DNA of 64,000 bases from assembly GCA_018296165.2 (NCBI GenBank), contig JACKQL020000004.1:434001-498000 (forward strand), given 5' to 3'. Under the pieces are notes generated by a model. That model did no database searches and was not told the origin of the DNA. It worked only from the letters and a program-made list of their open reading frames with translations. This DNA comes from Termitomyces sp. T153. Its lineage: Eukaryota; Basidiomycota; Agaricomycetes; Agaricales; Lyophyllaceae. Shown piece by piece: positions 48,941 through 59,635 of this stretch. Position 1 is the first letter of the stretch. Every line of letters starts with the position of its first letter. The translations under genes were made by a program, and so were the position numbers.

Positions 48941-49384
48941 ATAAATGTGTCCTCTGAAGGTCAGCAGCCCATCCTAAAGACTCCACTCATCTGCATGCAC
49001 TGACTTGACTCCACTTGCCCATTGAGCTTGTAGGGCCTGTGCAGCCTGAGCAACTGCATCCTCCTGTGCACCCTCCTGGTTCCCTCATCGGATGTCCTTA
49101 AGGATGTTTGCCTCATCTCCTTGAGCCACAATCCCTTCTAGTGCATGGATGGCAAAGAGCTCCGGCTTGAGGAGGACAATATTGTCATTATCTCCTGCTC
49201 CCATGCCATGGTCTGCCCACCTGGACAGTGCATCTGGTTTGCCCATGTTCCATCCTGGTTTGTGGTGCAGTGAGAAGTCAAAGTTGGCCAGATACAGAGA
49301 CCACCGAGCTTGATGTTGATTGAGTTTCTTAGCGGAGTGGAAGTACTCCAGGTTCTTATGGTCTGTCTAGACTTCAAACTTATG

Positions 49385-50724
49385 TCATGCACCCTTAAGG
49401 AAATGCCTCCATTCTTCAAAGGACCAAATAATTGCCAGCATCTCCTTGTTGTGGATCTCATAGTTCCGTTCCACTGGATTAAGGCTCTTGGAGTAGAAGG
49501 CTACTGGATGCCATTTGCCATCCTCTTTTGACTGCTGGGAGAGGACTGCCCCTGTAGCAAAGTCTGAGCTATCTGCTTCCACATGGAATGGAAAGTCATT
49601 GTTGGGGAACAGGAGGACTGGCTTTGAGGTCACAGATTGCTTGAGGGCATTGAAGGCAGCTTGCTGTGGGGGCTCCCACTGCTATGCAGTATCCTTAACT
49701 GTGAGATTGAAGAGGGGTCATGCATGGTGGGAGAAATCCTGTATGAACCTCCGATAGAAATTGACAAACCCAAGGAAGGCCTGAACTTCCTTTTTGTTCC
49801 TTGGCTCAGGCCACTCTGCTACTCCGGCCACTTTAATGGGGTCCATCTCAGCAGTTCCATGTGAAATGATCAAACCCAGGTACTCCACTTTTGTCTGTTC
49901 AAACTCGCACTTCTCAGGCTTTAAATAGAGCTGGTGTTGGTGGAGGTGTTCCAAGACCATGCATGTGAGCTGGCGGTGCTCCTCCTGAGTTCTTGTGTAG
50001 ATGAGGATATCTTCAAGATACACACAGATGACACCTTCCGCAATCAGATCACAGAAAATGTCATTCATCATAGTCTGAAAGGTGGCTGGGCTATTGGTGA
50101 GACCAAAGAACATTACCAGAGGTTCAAAAAGTCCACGATTAGTTTGGAATGCTGCCTTCCACTCATCCCCTTCCTTGATGCATACATTGTTGTAGCCCCA
50201 GTGGACATCCAACTTAGTGAAATAGCATGCACCTCAAAGGTTATTGACAAGTTCTGAGATGAGTGGCAAAGAGTAGCGGTTCTTCACTGTCATCACATTC
50301 AGGACCAGATAATCCTGAACCAGATGAAGAGACCCATCCTTCTTCTTAATAAAGAAGACTGGGGAGGCCATTGGAGACTTGGAGGGTCATATTTGTCCTG
50401 AGCTAAGATTCTCTTGCAGAAAGCATCCAGCTCATCCTGTTCACAGGGTGCAAGTGGATAGACCTTGCAACTGGAGGGCTCTGCATCTGGTATCAGCTCA
50501 ATTGCATGATCCCACTGCTTATGCTCTGGAAGTGAATCAAAGGAGGCCTTGGAGAATACATCCTCAAAGACATGGAGGTGATTAGGAACAGTGCTATGAA
50601 AAGGCTTGGGCTGTGAATTTGCTGCAAATGCCTCAGCCAAACACTGAGAAGTTGTCTGACTAGCCAGAATCTCTGCCACAGCAGGAGAGAGGCCAAGGAT
50701 TGTGGCATAGATCCAATCACCCAC
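49385..50724 (-). pseudogene. Gypsy copy A reverse transcriptase and RNase H
   Basis: RT from about 50724: LPEHKQWDHAIELI, VYPLAPCEQDELDAF, then MDVHWGYNNVCIKEGDEWKA, FGLTNSPATFQTMMNDIF and VYLEDILIYTRTQEEH. The catalytic YxDD box reads YLED, so one catalytic Asp is Glu. RNase H: FHVEADSSDFATGAVLSQQS and KEMLAIIWSFEEWRHFLKG. Frame changes near 50300 and 49700 break the frame. Confidence 0.88.
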
Positions 50725-51237
50725 CTCTATATTCTCATCCAGGGACTCTGCATCTGGAGTATGGGTCCATTCTCCTCCTCCTTACTCTTTCTCTGGAGAT
50801 TCACACCTAACACCTTGGACATCCTCATAGAGGGCCTCTCTATAAGGGAATGCCAGAGGGGGGGGACTCAGGAGGTCAAGATCAGCATAAGGGAGATGCC
50901 CAGCATGACAGGCACACACAGCAGCATGCTCACAAACTCTGGCTCTCTGCTCTATACAGGCTTCTTCTGCACAGGTAACGCAGCAATGTGGGCAACGACT
51001 CATCTTCACCTCATCCTTAGTCTAGTCAATCTCTGGATTGTGTTCACATAGCCAGGTGAACCCCAGGATCATGTCTTGCTTTCCCAAACTAGTGATGGCA
51101 AAGGCAGCTCGCTCTGAGTGGTCTTGGTAGCAGAGGACCAGGTCCACCACAGAGCAAATAGAGCCAGCTTCATTGAGCATGCCATCAACATTGTATACAG
51201 GGATAGGACGAGAAAGAGAGCAAGTGGTCAGGCAGTG

Positions 51238-51597
51238 TCATTGCATGTAATCAGTGTCAAGGAAGAGGCCTGTTGCACCACTGTCAAGGAGGGCAACCAC
51301 ACTTTGGATCTGCTGGGTGTCCATTGTCTCAATCTCCACCTGGAGCTTCAGGGAGTTGGTAGAAGGAGTAGAAGCAACAACATAATGGTGGGGGAGGCAG
51401 CATTCCCATGCAGGGATGCAAGGGCATGTGCTGGGGTGTGTGTTTCCAGCTGAGACTTTAGCTGGAGGGGGAGTTTGTATGTCTGAGGAGGGGCTTATTG
51501 TTTCAGGCATAGTATCAACAATGGCAATAGATATATTTGATTCTATGAACAAGGGAGCGAAATGATTAGCACTGGGCAATGGGGGCATACTGGTCAT
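51238..51597 (-). pseudogene. Gypsy copy A protease region
   Basis: VALLDSGATGLFLDTDY at about 51245-51300 is the retroviral-type aspartic protease motif (DSGA). The upstream part is Pro/Ser-rich linker, and a TAG/TGA separates it from RT. Confidence 0.82.
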
Positions 51598-51639
51598 CCA
51601 TTGCCCTTTTAAAAATCCTCTGACTCCATAAGAACCTCC

Positions 51640-52800
51640 TCCAATCCATTGGCCACTTTCTCAGAATGGACAGCTATAGGTGCGTCCAGAAAGGGAGTTC
51701 CTGTAGCATCCCAGGCTGTGAGGAGTTGGATGAGCAGCTCTTCTTGCTCTGATGCTGACAAGTAGTGAACTTCTAGCCCTTGAAGACAGTAATGGGCAAA
51801 ATGACCTGCCTTCTCACAGGGTCAATACAGCAAGGGGGTGGTGGACTGCTGTCTGGAAGCATCAACATCCATTGGGACTCCTTGGGGTAGGGAACGCAGA
51901 GAAGCAGCATGAGGCATGAAGGAAGGAGCTGCACCTGGTCATGAGGATGCAGGTGCCAGTGTAGAAGAGAGAGCTCAGGGGGTGAACCCTCCATGAGGAA
52001 AAGAGAAGGTTGGGGGTTGCATCTGCTGCAGCTCACATTGCAGTTCCATGAGCTGCCACTGCTCGCATGCCACCTTGTACCAGGTATCGACCTGCTCATC
52101 ATCTGGGCGCCCTTCTGCCATGCTGTCTATACAATCCCTGAGAGAGGGGTGGAGTCCGTCACGGAATGTTAGGCAGAGTTGTAGACCATCTGGATATCCA
52201 GCCTGTTCAACTAAGGCACGAAAGGAGTCAATGTACTCATCAAGTGACCACTTTCCTTGACCATACTGAGTTTGGTCTTGAAGAGAAAGCACTGCAGTTT
52301 TGGCTGGGTCAAGGGGAAAGAACTCTGCTCGGAACTCCTTCTCAAACTTTGTCCAGCTAGAGAAGCTCTCCACTCCTCCTGGGCATTGGAAGATACCCAG
52401 TGCATAAGTTGAGACTAGACCAGCCTTCATGTAGGAGAGGACCCAGGCAATTTTCAAGGCATCCAAGGTAAAGGCTTCACCACTCAGCTGGATATAGGTA
52501 ATGCAGGACTGGAGGAAACATTCTCCAGCCTTACGATCTCCATTGTATACATCAGGGAGTGCAGGACAAGGGAGTTTGGAATGACGAGCTGAAAGGCCTA
52601 AGCCAGATGCAGATGCAAACCATTCTGCAGCAGCTAGAGCCAACAAGCCTGAGCTAGGTGCAGACACAAACCATTCTGCATCTGCTGGGGGCATCAAAGG
52701 AGTGGTAGGAGCAAGGGAAAGACATTCCAGAAGGGCTTGTAAAGAAAGGGACACTGCTTCAGTAGTTTGACGGAGTCCAGTGAGTTCAGCTGTGTGTGAA
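51640..52800 (-). pseudogene. Gypsy copy A gag with zinc knuckle
   Basis: The 259-codon frame 51975-52754 holds the gag core: ALPDVYNGDRKAGECFLQSC, ALKIAWVLSYMKAGLVSTYA, FEKEFRAEFFPLDPAKTAVL and LQLCLTFRDGLHPSLRDCID. After a stop, another frame near 51780-51830 reads PCEKAGHFAHYC, a zinc knuckle whose first Cys region contains TGA. Confidence 0.87.
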
Positions 52801-53032
52801 GTAAGGGAGGCTTAGGTAAGTTGAACCTGTGTTTCCAGGGACAGTAAACAACTCCAGGCATCATCCTGGGGGCTTGAAGCGTCAGGGAGAGGTGCTGGAG
52901 GGGTTGGCTGGGTCATAGGAAGAGCACAGGGGCACTAAGACACTAGTGGGGGAGAGACCTTTTGAGGAACCAAGTAGAAGCTCAAGTAACCAAAAAGAGG
53001 GCTCCCAGACCGAATCTGGAGACTTGTTCTGC

Positions 53033-53471
53033 TGTAAGGGCGACCTCTGGAGGCTGTGGCTCAATCACACAGCTGGCAAAGGGAAATCTAAAGTCTATTC
53101 AGTACTGTACAGTGTCTACTGAGATAACTACTCACCTGGCAAAGGGAAATCCAAATAGAACAAGTCTGGAGATTCTCTAGGCCAGGTGTGACGCTTCAGA
53201 GGCTTCAGAAGTGTGAGAAACAACTGTACAGTATGATGGAGAAAGAAGACACAAGTGATGTGTCAGCAATTGGTCAGCAGTTACATAAGCCAGTGGCAGT
53301 GTCAAAGGGCACACTTGTCTGAATTATTGACAGAGAACCGGTGCAGCCTGAGGGCTGAAACTAGGACCAATAGATAGGGAAAAGGAAGGAGAATAAAGGA
53401 AAACTATAATGGAGCAAATCTGACAAGAACTGGAGGAGGAGAAGGGGAAACAAGTGAGACATCCCCTGACA
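53033..53471 (-). repeat. Gypsy copy A 5' LTR
   Basis: On the minus strand starts TGTCAGGGGATGTCTCACTT and ends GTCGCCCTTACA at 53033, then GCAGAACAAGTCTCC, the likely primer-binding region. Same length as the 3' LTR. Confidence 0.94.
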
Positions 53472-53870
53472 ACATGCACTCTATGCAGTGCCCCATGCCA
53501 GTCACCAGCCTCCAATACCCTGTACCTGCTTGCCCAGCACCTACTCCAGCTCTGGCCATTCCTGCCCCATGCTCCTTGCTGCCAGGCATCCCCATAAATG
53601 TGGACACAGCCTAACAGCTCTGCACCATGCTGCTATTGTGCCAGAAATGTCAGAAGCCTGGGCACTTTGTGCAACATTGTCCTTTGGTTCTGGAGGTACA
53701 CTACTTCTCTACAGCAGAGTGGGAGGAACTTCTTCTGCAACTGTTGGCTGCAAAGGATGCTGCCAGAGGTCTGTCACCAGATGAGTAGATGCCAGAGTTG
53801 ATTTCAGAGGAGATCAATGCTTGTGTGTCACCCCTGGAGCTGGAGGAGGATTTTTAGTCAAGCAATGGAT
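53472..53870 (+). pseudogene. Gypsy copy B gag, 3' part with zinc knuckle
   Basis: Continues the gag interrupted at 47101. CQKCQKPGHFVQHC (53639-53680) is an intact CCHC zinc knuckle. Downstream reads LEVHYFSTAEWEELLLQLLA. Stops at TAA near 53610 and TAG near 53785. Confidence 0.85.
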
Positions 53871-54090
53871 GAGGTGTATGCTTCTATCACTGGGTACTAA
53901 CAGGTTCTCATGTCTGTCACTAGAAAATGAAATTGCCTTCTCCAATGCCCTTCATTCTAGAATAGAAGAACCTCAACATCCCTCTCCAGACATGCAAATA
54001 CCAACTCTGGAGCCCCAGCCAAGTCCACAAACACCAGCTAGGGTCTGCCAGCACCACCCTGCCTGGGTGTGCTAAATGCCCTGACAGTAT

Positions 54091-55113
54091 GTGGTGGCTT
54101 CAAGCCCATCTACCAACTCACTGTGCCTTGACATGGAAATTGAGACTACAGACACCCAGCAAGCTCACAGAGTCACTGCTCTCCTAAATAGCAGAGTGAC
54201 AGGACTATTCTTAGACTTGGAGTTTGTCAAGCATCATGGCCTGATCATGCAGCCACTTCCTAGGCCCATTTCAGTCTTCAACATTGATGGAATGCCCAAT
54301 AAAGCAGGTGCTATCAGCTCCATGATTGACCTTGTTATTTGTTATTGAAATCACATGGAGCATGCAATCTTTGCTGTCACTAGTTTGGGCAAGCAGGATA
54401 TGATCCTTGGAGTGGACTGGGCCAGGGGCAAGGTAACAATGAGCCAGTGCCCCTGCAGGTGCTCTGCCTGCACCACCAAGGCCAAGAAAGAATGCCAGGC
54501 TCAAGTTCAAGAACACACAGCCATCTGCACATGCCATGCTGGCCCTTTCTCCTTTGCTGACCTAAACCTACTGGATCTTCTGCCCCTGGCATTCCCAGAT
54601 AGAGAGGCCTTCTACAAGAACAACTGGAGCAGTGGCAAAGCCCCAGAGGAGAAATGCAGAGAGGAGTTCAGAGGCATACTTAATCTGGAGTTCCCAGATG
54701 AAGCAGTAGAAGTGGGGGACCAGATTGATGCTACCACCTTACATTTGCTGCCCTCTATTGCAGAGATTCAGGCTAGCCAGACCACATCTCAGCAACTGGC
54801 TCAGGAATTTGCTGCTAACTCCATGCTCCAGGAGTTCCACAACATTGTACCTCCCTACCTCCATTCATTTGGGGATGTGTTCTCCAAGGCCTCATTCAAC
54901 TCACTCCCAGAGCACAAGCAGTGGGACCATGCCATTGAACTACTGCCCAACTCTGCACTCTCCACCTGTAAAGTCTACCCACTAGCACCCAAGGAGCAGG
55001 ACAAACTTAATGCCTTCCTGGAAGAGAACTTAGACTCTAGTCATATATGCTCATCCAAATCTCCAATGGCTTCTCTAGTCTTCTTCATCAAGAAGAAGGA
55101 TGGCTTGCTCTGA
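54091..55113 (+). pseudogene. Gypsy copy B protease and start of RT
   Basis: Protease near 54170-54240 reads VTALLNSRVTGLFLD: the catalytic DSGA has decayed to NSRV. A 252-codon frame (54355-55113) covers the linker and RT start, including SLGKQDMILGVDWARGK, FNSLPEHKQWDHAIELL and [15 protein letters not shown]. Confidence 0.85.
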
Positions 55114-56060
55114 CTAGTCCAGGACTACTCCATTCTCAACACCATAACCATGAAGAACTGCTGCTACTCCCTCTCCCTCATCTCCAAGCTCATCAACAAC
55201 CTCCAGAGTGTGCAGTACTTTACCAAACTGGATGACTGGTAGGGCTATAACAACATGTGCATCCAGGAGGGAGACAAGTGGAAGGCCACCTTCAGGACTA
55301 ATTGGGAATTGTTCAAACCTCTTATTATATTCGTTGGACTCACTAACAGCCCAGCCACCTTCTAGACAATGATGAATGACATCTTCCAAGACCTCATTGC
55401 CAAAGGTGTAGTGTGCATATACCTTGACAACATCCTCATCTACACCAGAAGAGCACCACCAGATCACATGTCTTGTCTTGGAACATCTCTGCCAGCACCA
55501 ACTCTACCTCAAACTGGAGAAGGGCAAGTTTGAACAGATCCAGATCAAGTATCTGGGCCTGATCATCTCACATGGAATGGCAGAGATAGACCTGGTGAAG
55601 GAAGTGGGCATTGCAGAATGGCTAGAGCCCAAGAACAAGAAGGATGTGCAGGCCTTCCTAGTCTTTGTAAACTTCTACCAGAGGTTTATCCAGGACTTCT
55701 CACATCATGCCCATCCACTATTTGACCTCACTGGGAAGGATGTCACATAGAGATGGGAGACTCCAGAGCAGATGGCCTTGAGTGCTTTCAAGCACACAGT
55801 TACCTCTGGACACATTCTGCTCTTTTTAGACAATGACTCTCCTTTCCAAGTCAAAGCCAACAGCTCCAATTTTGCTACTGGAGCAGTTGCAACAGTCCAC
55901 AGAAGATGGGAAGTGGCATCTAGTGGCTTTCTACTCCAAGAGCCTGAACATAGTAGAGCAGAACTATGAGCTCCATGACAAGGAAATGCTGGCTATCATC
56001 CAGTTGTTTGAGGAATGGCAGCATTTCCTGGAAGGTGTGTAGCACAAGTTTGAGGTCTGG
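55114..56060 (+). pseudogene. Gypsy copy B RT and RNase H
   Basis: RT pieces in shifting frames: FVGLTNSPATF-like text near 55330-55370, then CIYLDNILIYTR near 55412-55445, where the YLDD box has become YLDN. After a frame change near 55445 follow HHQITCLVLEHLCQHQLYLK, KYLGLIISHGMAEID and RNase H text (FYSKSLNIVEQNYELHDKEM). Confidence 0.85.
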
Positions 56061-56249
56061 ACAAATTACAAGAACCTAGAGTACTTCTAAACAGCCAAGA
56101 AACTCAACTACTGACAAGCACAATAGTCCCTCTATTTAACCAACTTTGACTTTCCACTGCACCATAAGCCAGGCTAGAGTATGGGAAAACCAGACAATCC
56201 ATCCCATAAAGTAGACCACAGCACTGAAGTGGAGGACAATAGCAACATT

Positions 56250-57480
56250 GTGCTCCTGCAGCCCAAACTGTTTGCAATCTGAGCCATGGAAGGTCTAGCC
56301 ATTGAGGGAGCAGAGGTAGACATCCTTTGCAACATCTGGCAGGGCAACTGGGATGGTCACAACAGGAACTTGTCATTCAGACAGCCAGGGCACTGAAATT
56401 GGGGCATACTATGGGCACCAAATTGGTTCATGCAGGCAAATAGGCCTTCCAAGATGGGATCTTGACTTTTTGCAATTGTATCCATGTGCCCAACATTCTG
56501 GAGCTCTTCTAGAGGATTGTAGAGCAACACCACAACTCCCAAGTTGCTAGACACCTCAGATAATAGAAAATGCTGGAGCTGGTTTTATGGAATTACTGGT
56601 GGCTCCAGATGTCCCAGTATATTGGGTCCTACACTAGTACATGCAATCTCTGCCTCTGGACTAAGCCTCAGCACTGCCTCCTCTCTAAAAAGCTACACTC
56701 TCTACTCATCCCCACAAAGCAATGGAACATTGCCTCTATAAACTTTATTGTAGAACTCTCTAATGCCCACAGTTACAATGCCATCATGGTGGTAGTGGAC
56801 CTGTATGGCAAACAAGCACACTTCATTCCAACTCACACTACTTGCTCTGCTATGGGCTGTCAGGAGACTTTCATTTCTGACCTCTACAACCTATTCCAGC
56901 ACTTCTGCAGCTTGTTCAATGTCTCTGGGGCTCATTCCAGAACCCTGAAGATCTCCAGAGAACTGCAGAGTTCTCTGTATTATTTCAGCAATCATTGTCC
57001 TAAGATTAGGACTAGCTCTGGCCTTCTATACAGTAGTTCTCATGCCTCCACCATCTGCTGATGCACTGCACTGAGCAGCAGAGATCCTTAGACTTGTTCA
57101 TATGGGCACTGCAAACCTGTACTGGAGAAATGTCTGGAAGCTCCATGGTCTCTTAGATGCCTACATCTCTGATTGGGGTCCACAATTTGTAGTGGACTTC
57201 ACCAGGAAACTCTACTGACTACTCAGCATGAAGCTCCACACCTCCACCACCTATCACCCACAGTCCAACAGCTAGACTGAGCATATAAACCAGGGGTTGG
57301 AGCAGTACCTCTGCCTCTTCTGTAATAAGTGCCAGGATGATTGGGACAAACTCCTCTCCAACATGGAGTTCCAGTATAACAACCACATCCATGTGTCCAT
57401 CCAAGTCTCCCCCTCATTCCTCAACACTGGATAGCACTTGTGCATGGATTCCAGCCTGACTCTTGGAGAATGAAGCAGTA
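56250..57480 (+). pseudogene. Gypsy copy B integrase, split by a 243-bp insertion
   Basis: Zinc-binding part near 56500-56680 (LCLWTKP), then INFIVELSNAHSYNAIMVVV, DLYGKQAHFIPTHTTCSAMG up to 56857. After the insertion it resumes (YWRNVWKLHGLLDAYISDWG-like text, 57117-57180) and continues to EAVNEFMD near 57495. Many stops. Confidence 0.85.
56858..57100 (+). mobile_element. 243-bp TG..CA insertion (short LTR form) inside integrase
   Basis: Starts TGTCAGGAGACTTTCATTTC and ends GACTTGTTCA. It resembles the first two thirds of the 368-bp gypsy LTR. The seven bases TATGGGC stand on both sides (56851-56857 and 57101-57107), and removing insert and one copy restores integrase order. Confidence 0.8.
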
Positions 57481-57501
57481 AATGAATTCATGGACTAGAT
57501 G

Positions 57502-58637
57502 TGTCATGACCCACTCCCTGGACCCCCAAACACTGTCCCCAACCTGTTCACTTCCCCAGAGTCCCCCCCCAATGCCCCATCAAACTCCCCCAACCATTGT
57601 CTATCCTCTGCACCCTGACAGCCCCCTGGCTAACTCCAATGCCTTCTCTGCAGCCATCAATGCTTCCTCTAACCTTTTCTAAGCCCCTGGAACCCTCCCT
57701 CACTGTTCCTGACCCCATTGTACATTTCTAGCTCACCACTCTGATTTATCTGACCTACTCTGGAGCATCATAACAACCCCAGAGTGGCCCACATCCCCAG
57801 TTGATTCCATCAGAATATTGCCACAGCCTGCCCCTTGATTGCAACCAACATCCATCAACTCTGCACAGCTCTATTGAGCCCCACCACTGCACCTGATGTT
57901 CCCCAGAGCTATCCTGTAATCAGTATATAAGTCATAGAGTAGCTCTTTATACTCTAGTCTTGATATTACCTGCCTTACCTGATGTGTTTCTGATTGTTTC
58001 TGTCTCATGTTTTGTGTTTCACATTATGTTTCCTTTACTCTTAGTCTCCCAGTCTTATCTCAGTTTCCTGGTTTTGTCTTGTCTCTATTTCTGTTATTAT
58101 CTTGTTATCATTTTGTATCTCTGCCTGAATCTATTTTCAATCTTGTTTTGACTCTGCCTCATTTCATTCAACTCTGTCTCATCTCATTTGATCTGTTTCC
58201 TTCATTGTGTTCAAGTCCTTTCAATCCTAATGCCTTTACAAACTCTGCACTTATGATTATGAACCTCCAACATTCCTTAAACCAACTCTGGACCTCACTA
58301 TTTGCTTGGCCCTAAACTCCATCAACTTCTGTTGATCCCCCATCAAGCTCTGGCTCTGCTCCCATCACTTGTGTAGCCTCCACTTACTCCACACCTACAA
58401 TACTTGCTTCCAGACTTGTACCTGATGCCCTGCCAAGTCCACCCCTTTCCCCACAACTCATCCTAGGCTCCTCCAGACAACCCCAGACTTGTTTGGATTA
58501 CTCCCCACTGCTTATCCTTGCAAGTCCTCCATGCTTAGAACCTCTCTGAGTGCCCAGTTATCAGTGCAGGGAATCATGTCCACCTAGTAAGGATTTGCCC
58601 AGTGTAGCTGAGCCCCCATGGTCAGCAGAACCTGATA
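57502..58637 (+). mobile_element. Solo-LTR-like insertion, 1136 bp
   Basis: Interrupts gypsy copy B between integrase and its C-terminal tail. Starts TGTCATGACCCACTCCCTGG and ends CCTGATA; flanks AGATG (57497-57501) and GGATG (58638-58642) look like a 5-bp target duplication with one change. A TATA-like GTATATAAG lies near 57923 and a T/C-rich part follows. No coding sequence. Other TGTCATGACC starts are known from fungal gypsy LTRs. Confidence 0.75.
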
Positions 58638-59267
58638 GGATGAAAAAGTCACAGGAGAAGGCCTGAGCAGCTCTTGCAAAGGCAAAGAATAATATGGTGC
58701 AATACTATGACCACAGAAGGACCCCAGTGGCCAGATACTAGCCCAAAGATTGAGTTTACCTGGATGCCTCCAATATTACAAATACCCAATCATTAAAAAA
58801 GCTCTTGCACCACCAACTGGGATCTTTTGCAGTGGAATGACAGTTCAAGCCCCTAGCCTACCAACTCTGGCTCCCTGCAGGAATGCACCAGCTCTATCCA
58901 GTGTTTGATGTGGTCAAGCTGTCTCTGGCTCCAAGGGACCCTATTCTGGAGCAATGTTCACTATCTCCACCACCCCCAGTGGTGGTTAATAACAGCAAGG
59001 AGTACAAGGACAAGGAGTCCTGGATAGTTGTCTATTCTAGTAATGGCTATAGTACATGGTGAAGTGGAAAGGTTATATCACTGAGAACATCTCCTAGGAA
59101 CCACAGGAGAATGTGCATGTCCCAGGGCTTATTAAGGAGTTCTATCAGAAAGACCCAGATGTACTGTGCACCATCCAAGGACTCTATCCTATCTCCCCAG
59201 TGGACTAGGCAATCTGAAACTTTCTCTATCCTGCATGTCAAGACACCGCATGCTAGAGGGGGAGTGA
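58638..59267 (+). pseudogene. Gypsy copy B integrase tail and chromodomain remnant
   Basis: Reads AALAKAKNNMVQYYDHRRTP, LPAGMHQLYPVFDVVKLSLA, then decayed chromodomain text near 59000-59130. It ends in the polypurine tract GCTAGAGGGGGAGTGA just before the LTR. Confidence 0.83.
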
Positions 59268-59635
59268 TGTCAGAGGACTTCCATTTCCAACCTCTGTAGC
59301 TTGTTCCAGTGCCTCCACAGCTTGCTTAACATCTCCAGGGCCGATTACAGATTGCCAGAGATCTCCAAAGACTTGTGGGACTTTTCATATTACCTCATTG
59401 ATCACTTCTCTAGGGTTAGGAGTAGCTCCAGTCTTTTGTATAGCCATTTCTATACCTCTGCCACCTGCTGATGTGCTGCACCAAGCAGTAGGGATTCTTA
59501 GACTTGTTCTCTTCAGATTCCGCTCTGCTAAGTGATTAGTTACTGTTGTATTGTTGTCTACTTGCTAATATACTTTGGATTCCCCTCTGCTAGCTGCATA
59601 ACTCTGAGCTGCCACTCCTAGAGGTTGCCCTTACA
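59268..59635 (+). repeat. Gypsy LTR shared by copies B and C
   Basis: Starts TGTCAGAGGACTTCCATTTC and ends GGTTGCCCTTACA. To its left stands the 3' end and polypurine tract of copy B; directly to its right begins the gag side of copy C. Confidence 0.85.

Larger units (their letters stand above)
47102..53471 (-). mobile_element. Younger chromodomain gypsy (copy A), 6370 bp, full-length and nested
   Basis: Two 439-bp LTRs (47102-47540 and 53033-53471) bound a complete gag-PR-RT-RNase H-IN-chromodomain order on the minus strand. The target duplication ACATG is perfect (47097-47101 and 53472-53476). A polypurine tract, CTAGAGGGGAGGTGA, precedes the 3' LTR (47541-47555). The LTRs differ at roughly 17 positions by eye (about 4%). 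It keeps more CG than the copies around it, in keeping with younger age. It is inserted in the gag of copy B. Confidence 0.95.
46048..59635 (+). mobile_element. Older chromodomain-type gypsy (copy B), carrying nested insertions
   Basis: A 5' LTR (46048-46414) and a 3' LTR (59268-59635) of about 368 bp, both starting TGTCAG, enclose gag, PR, RT, RNase H and integrase pieces in + orientation. Removing the insertions at 47102-53471, 56858-57100 and 57502-58637 leaves about 5.8 kb, normal for the family. The flanking five bases differ (CTTGG and CTAAA), so the two LTRs may not come from one insertion; see the entry on the tandem copy. Confidence 0.78.

Noticed and set aside
46048..59635. Copy B as a single clean LTR pair with target duplication
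   Set aside because: The flanks CTTGG and CTAAA do not match, and the right LTR is followed by another gypsy internal region.
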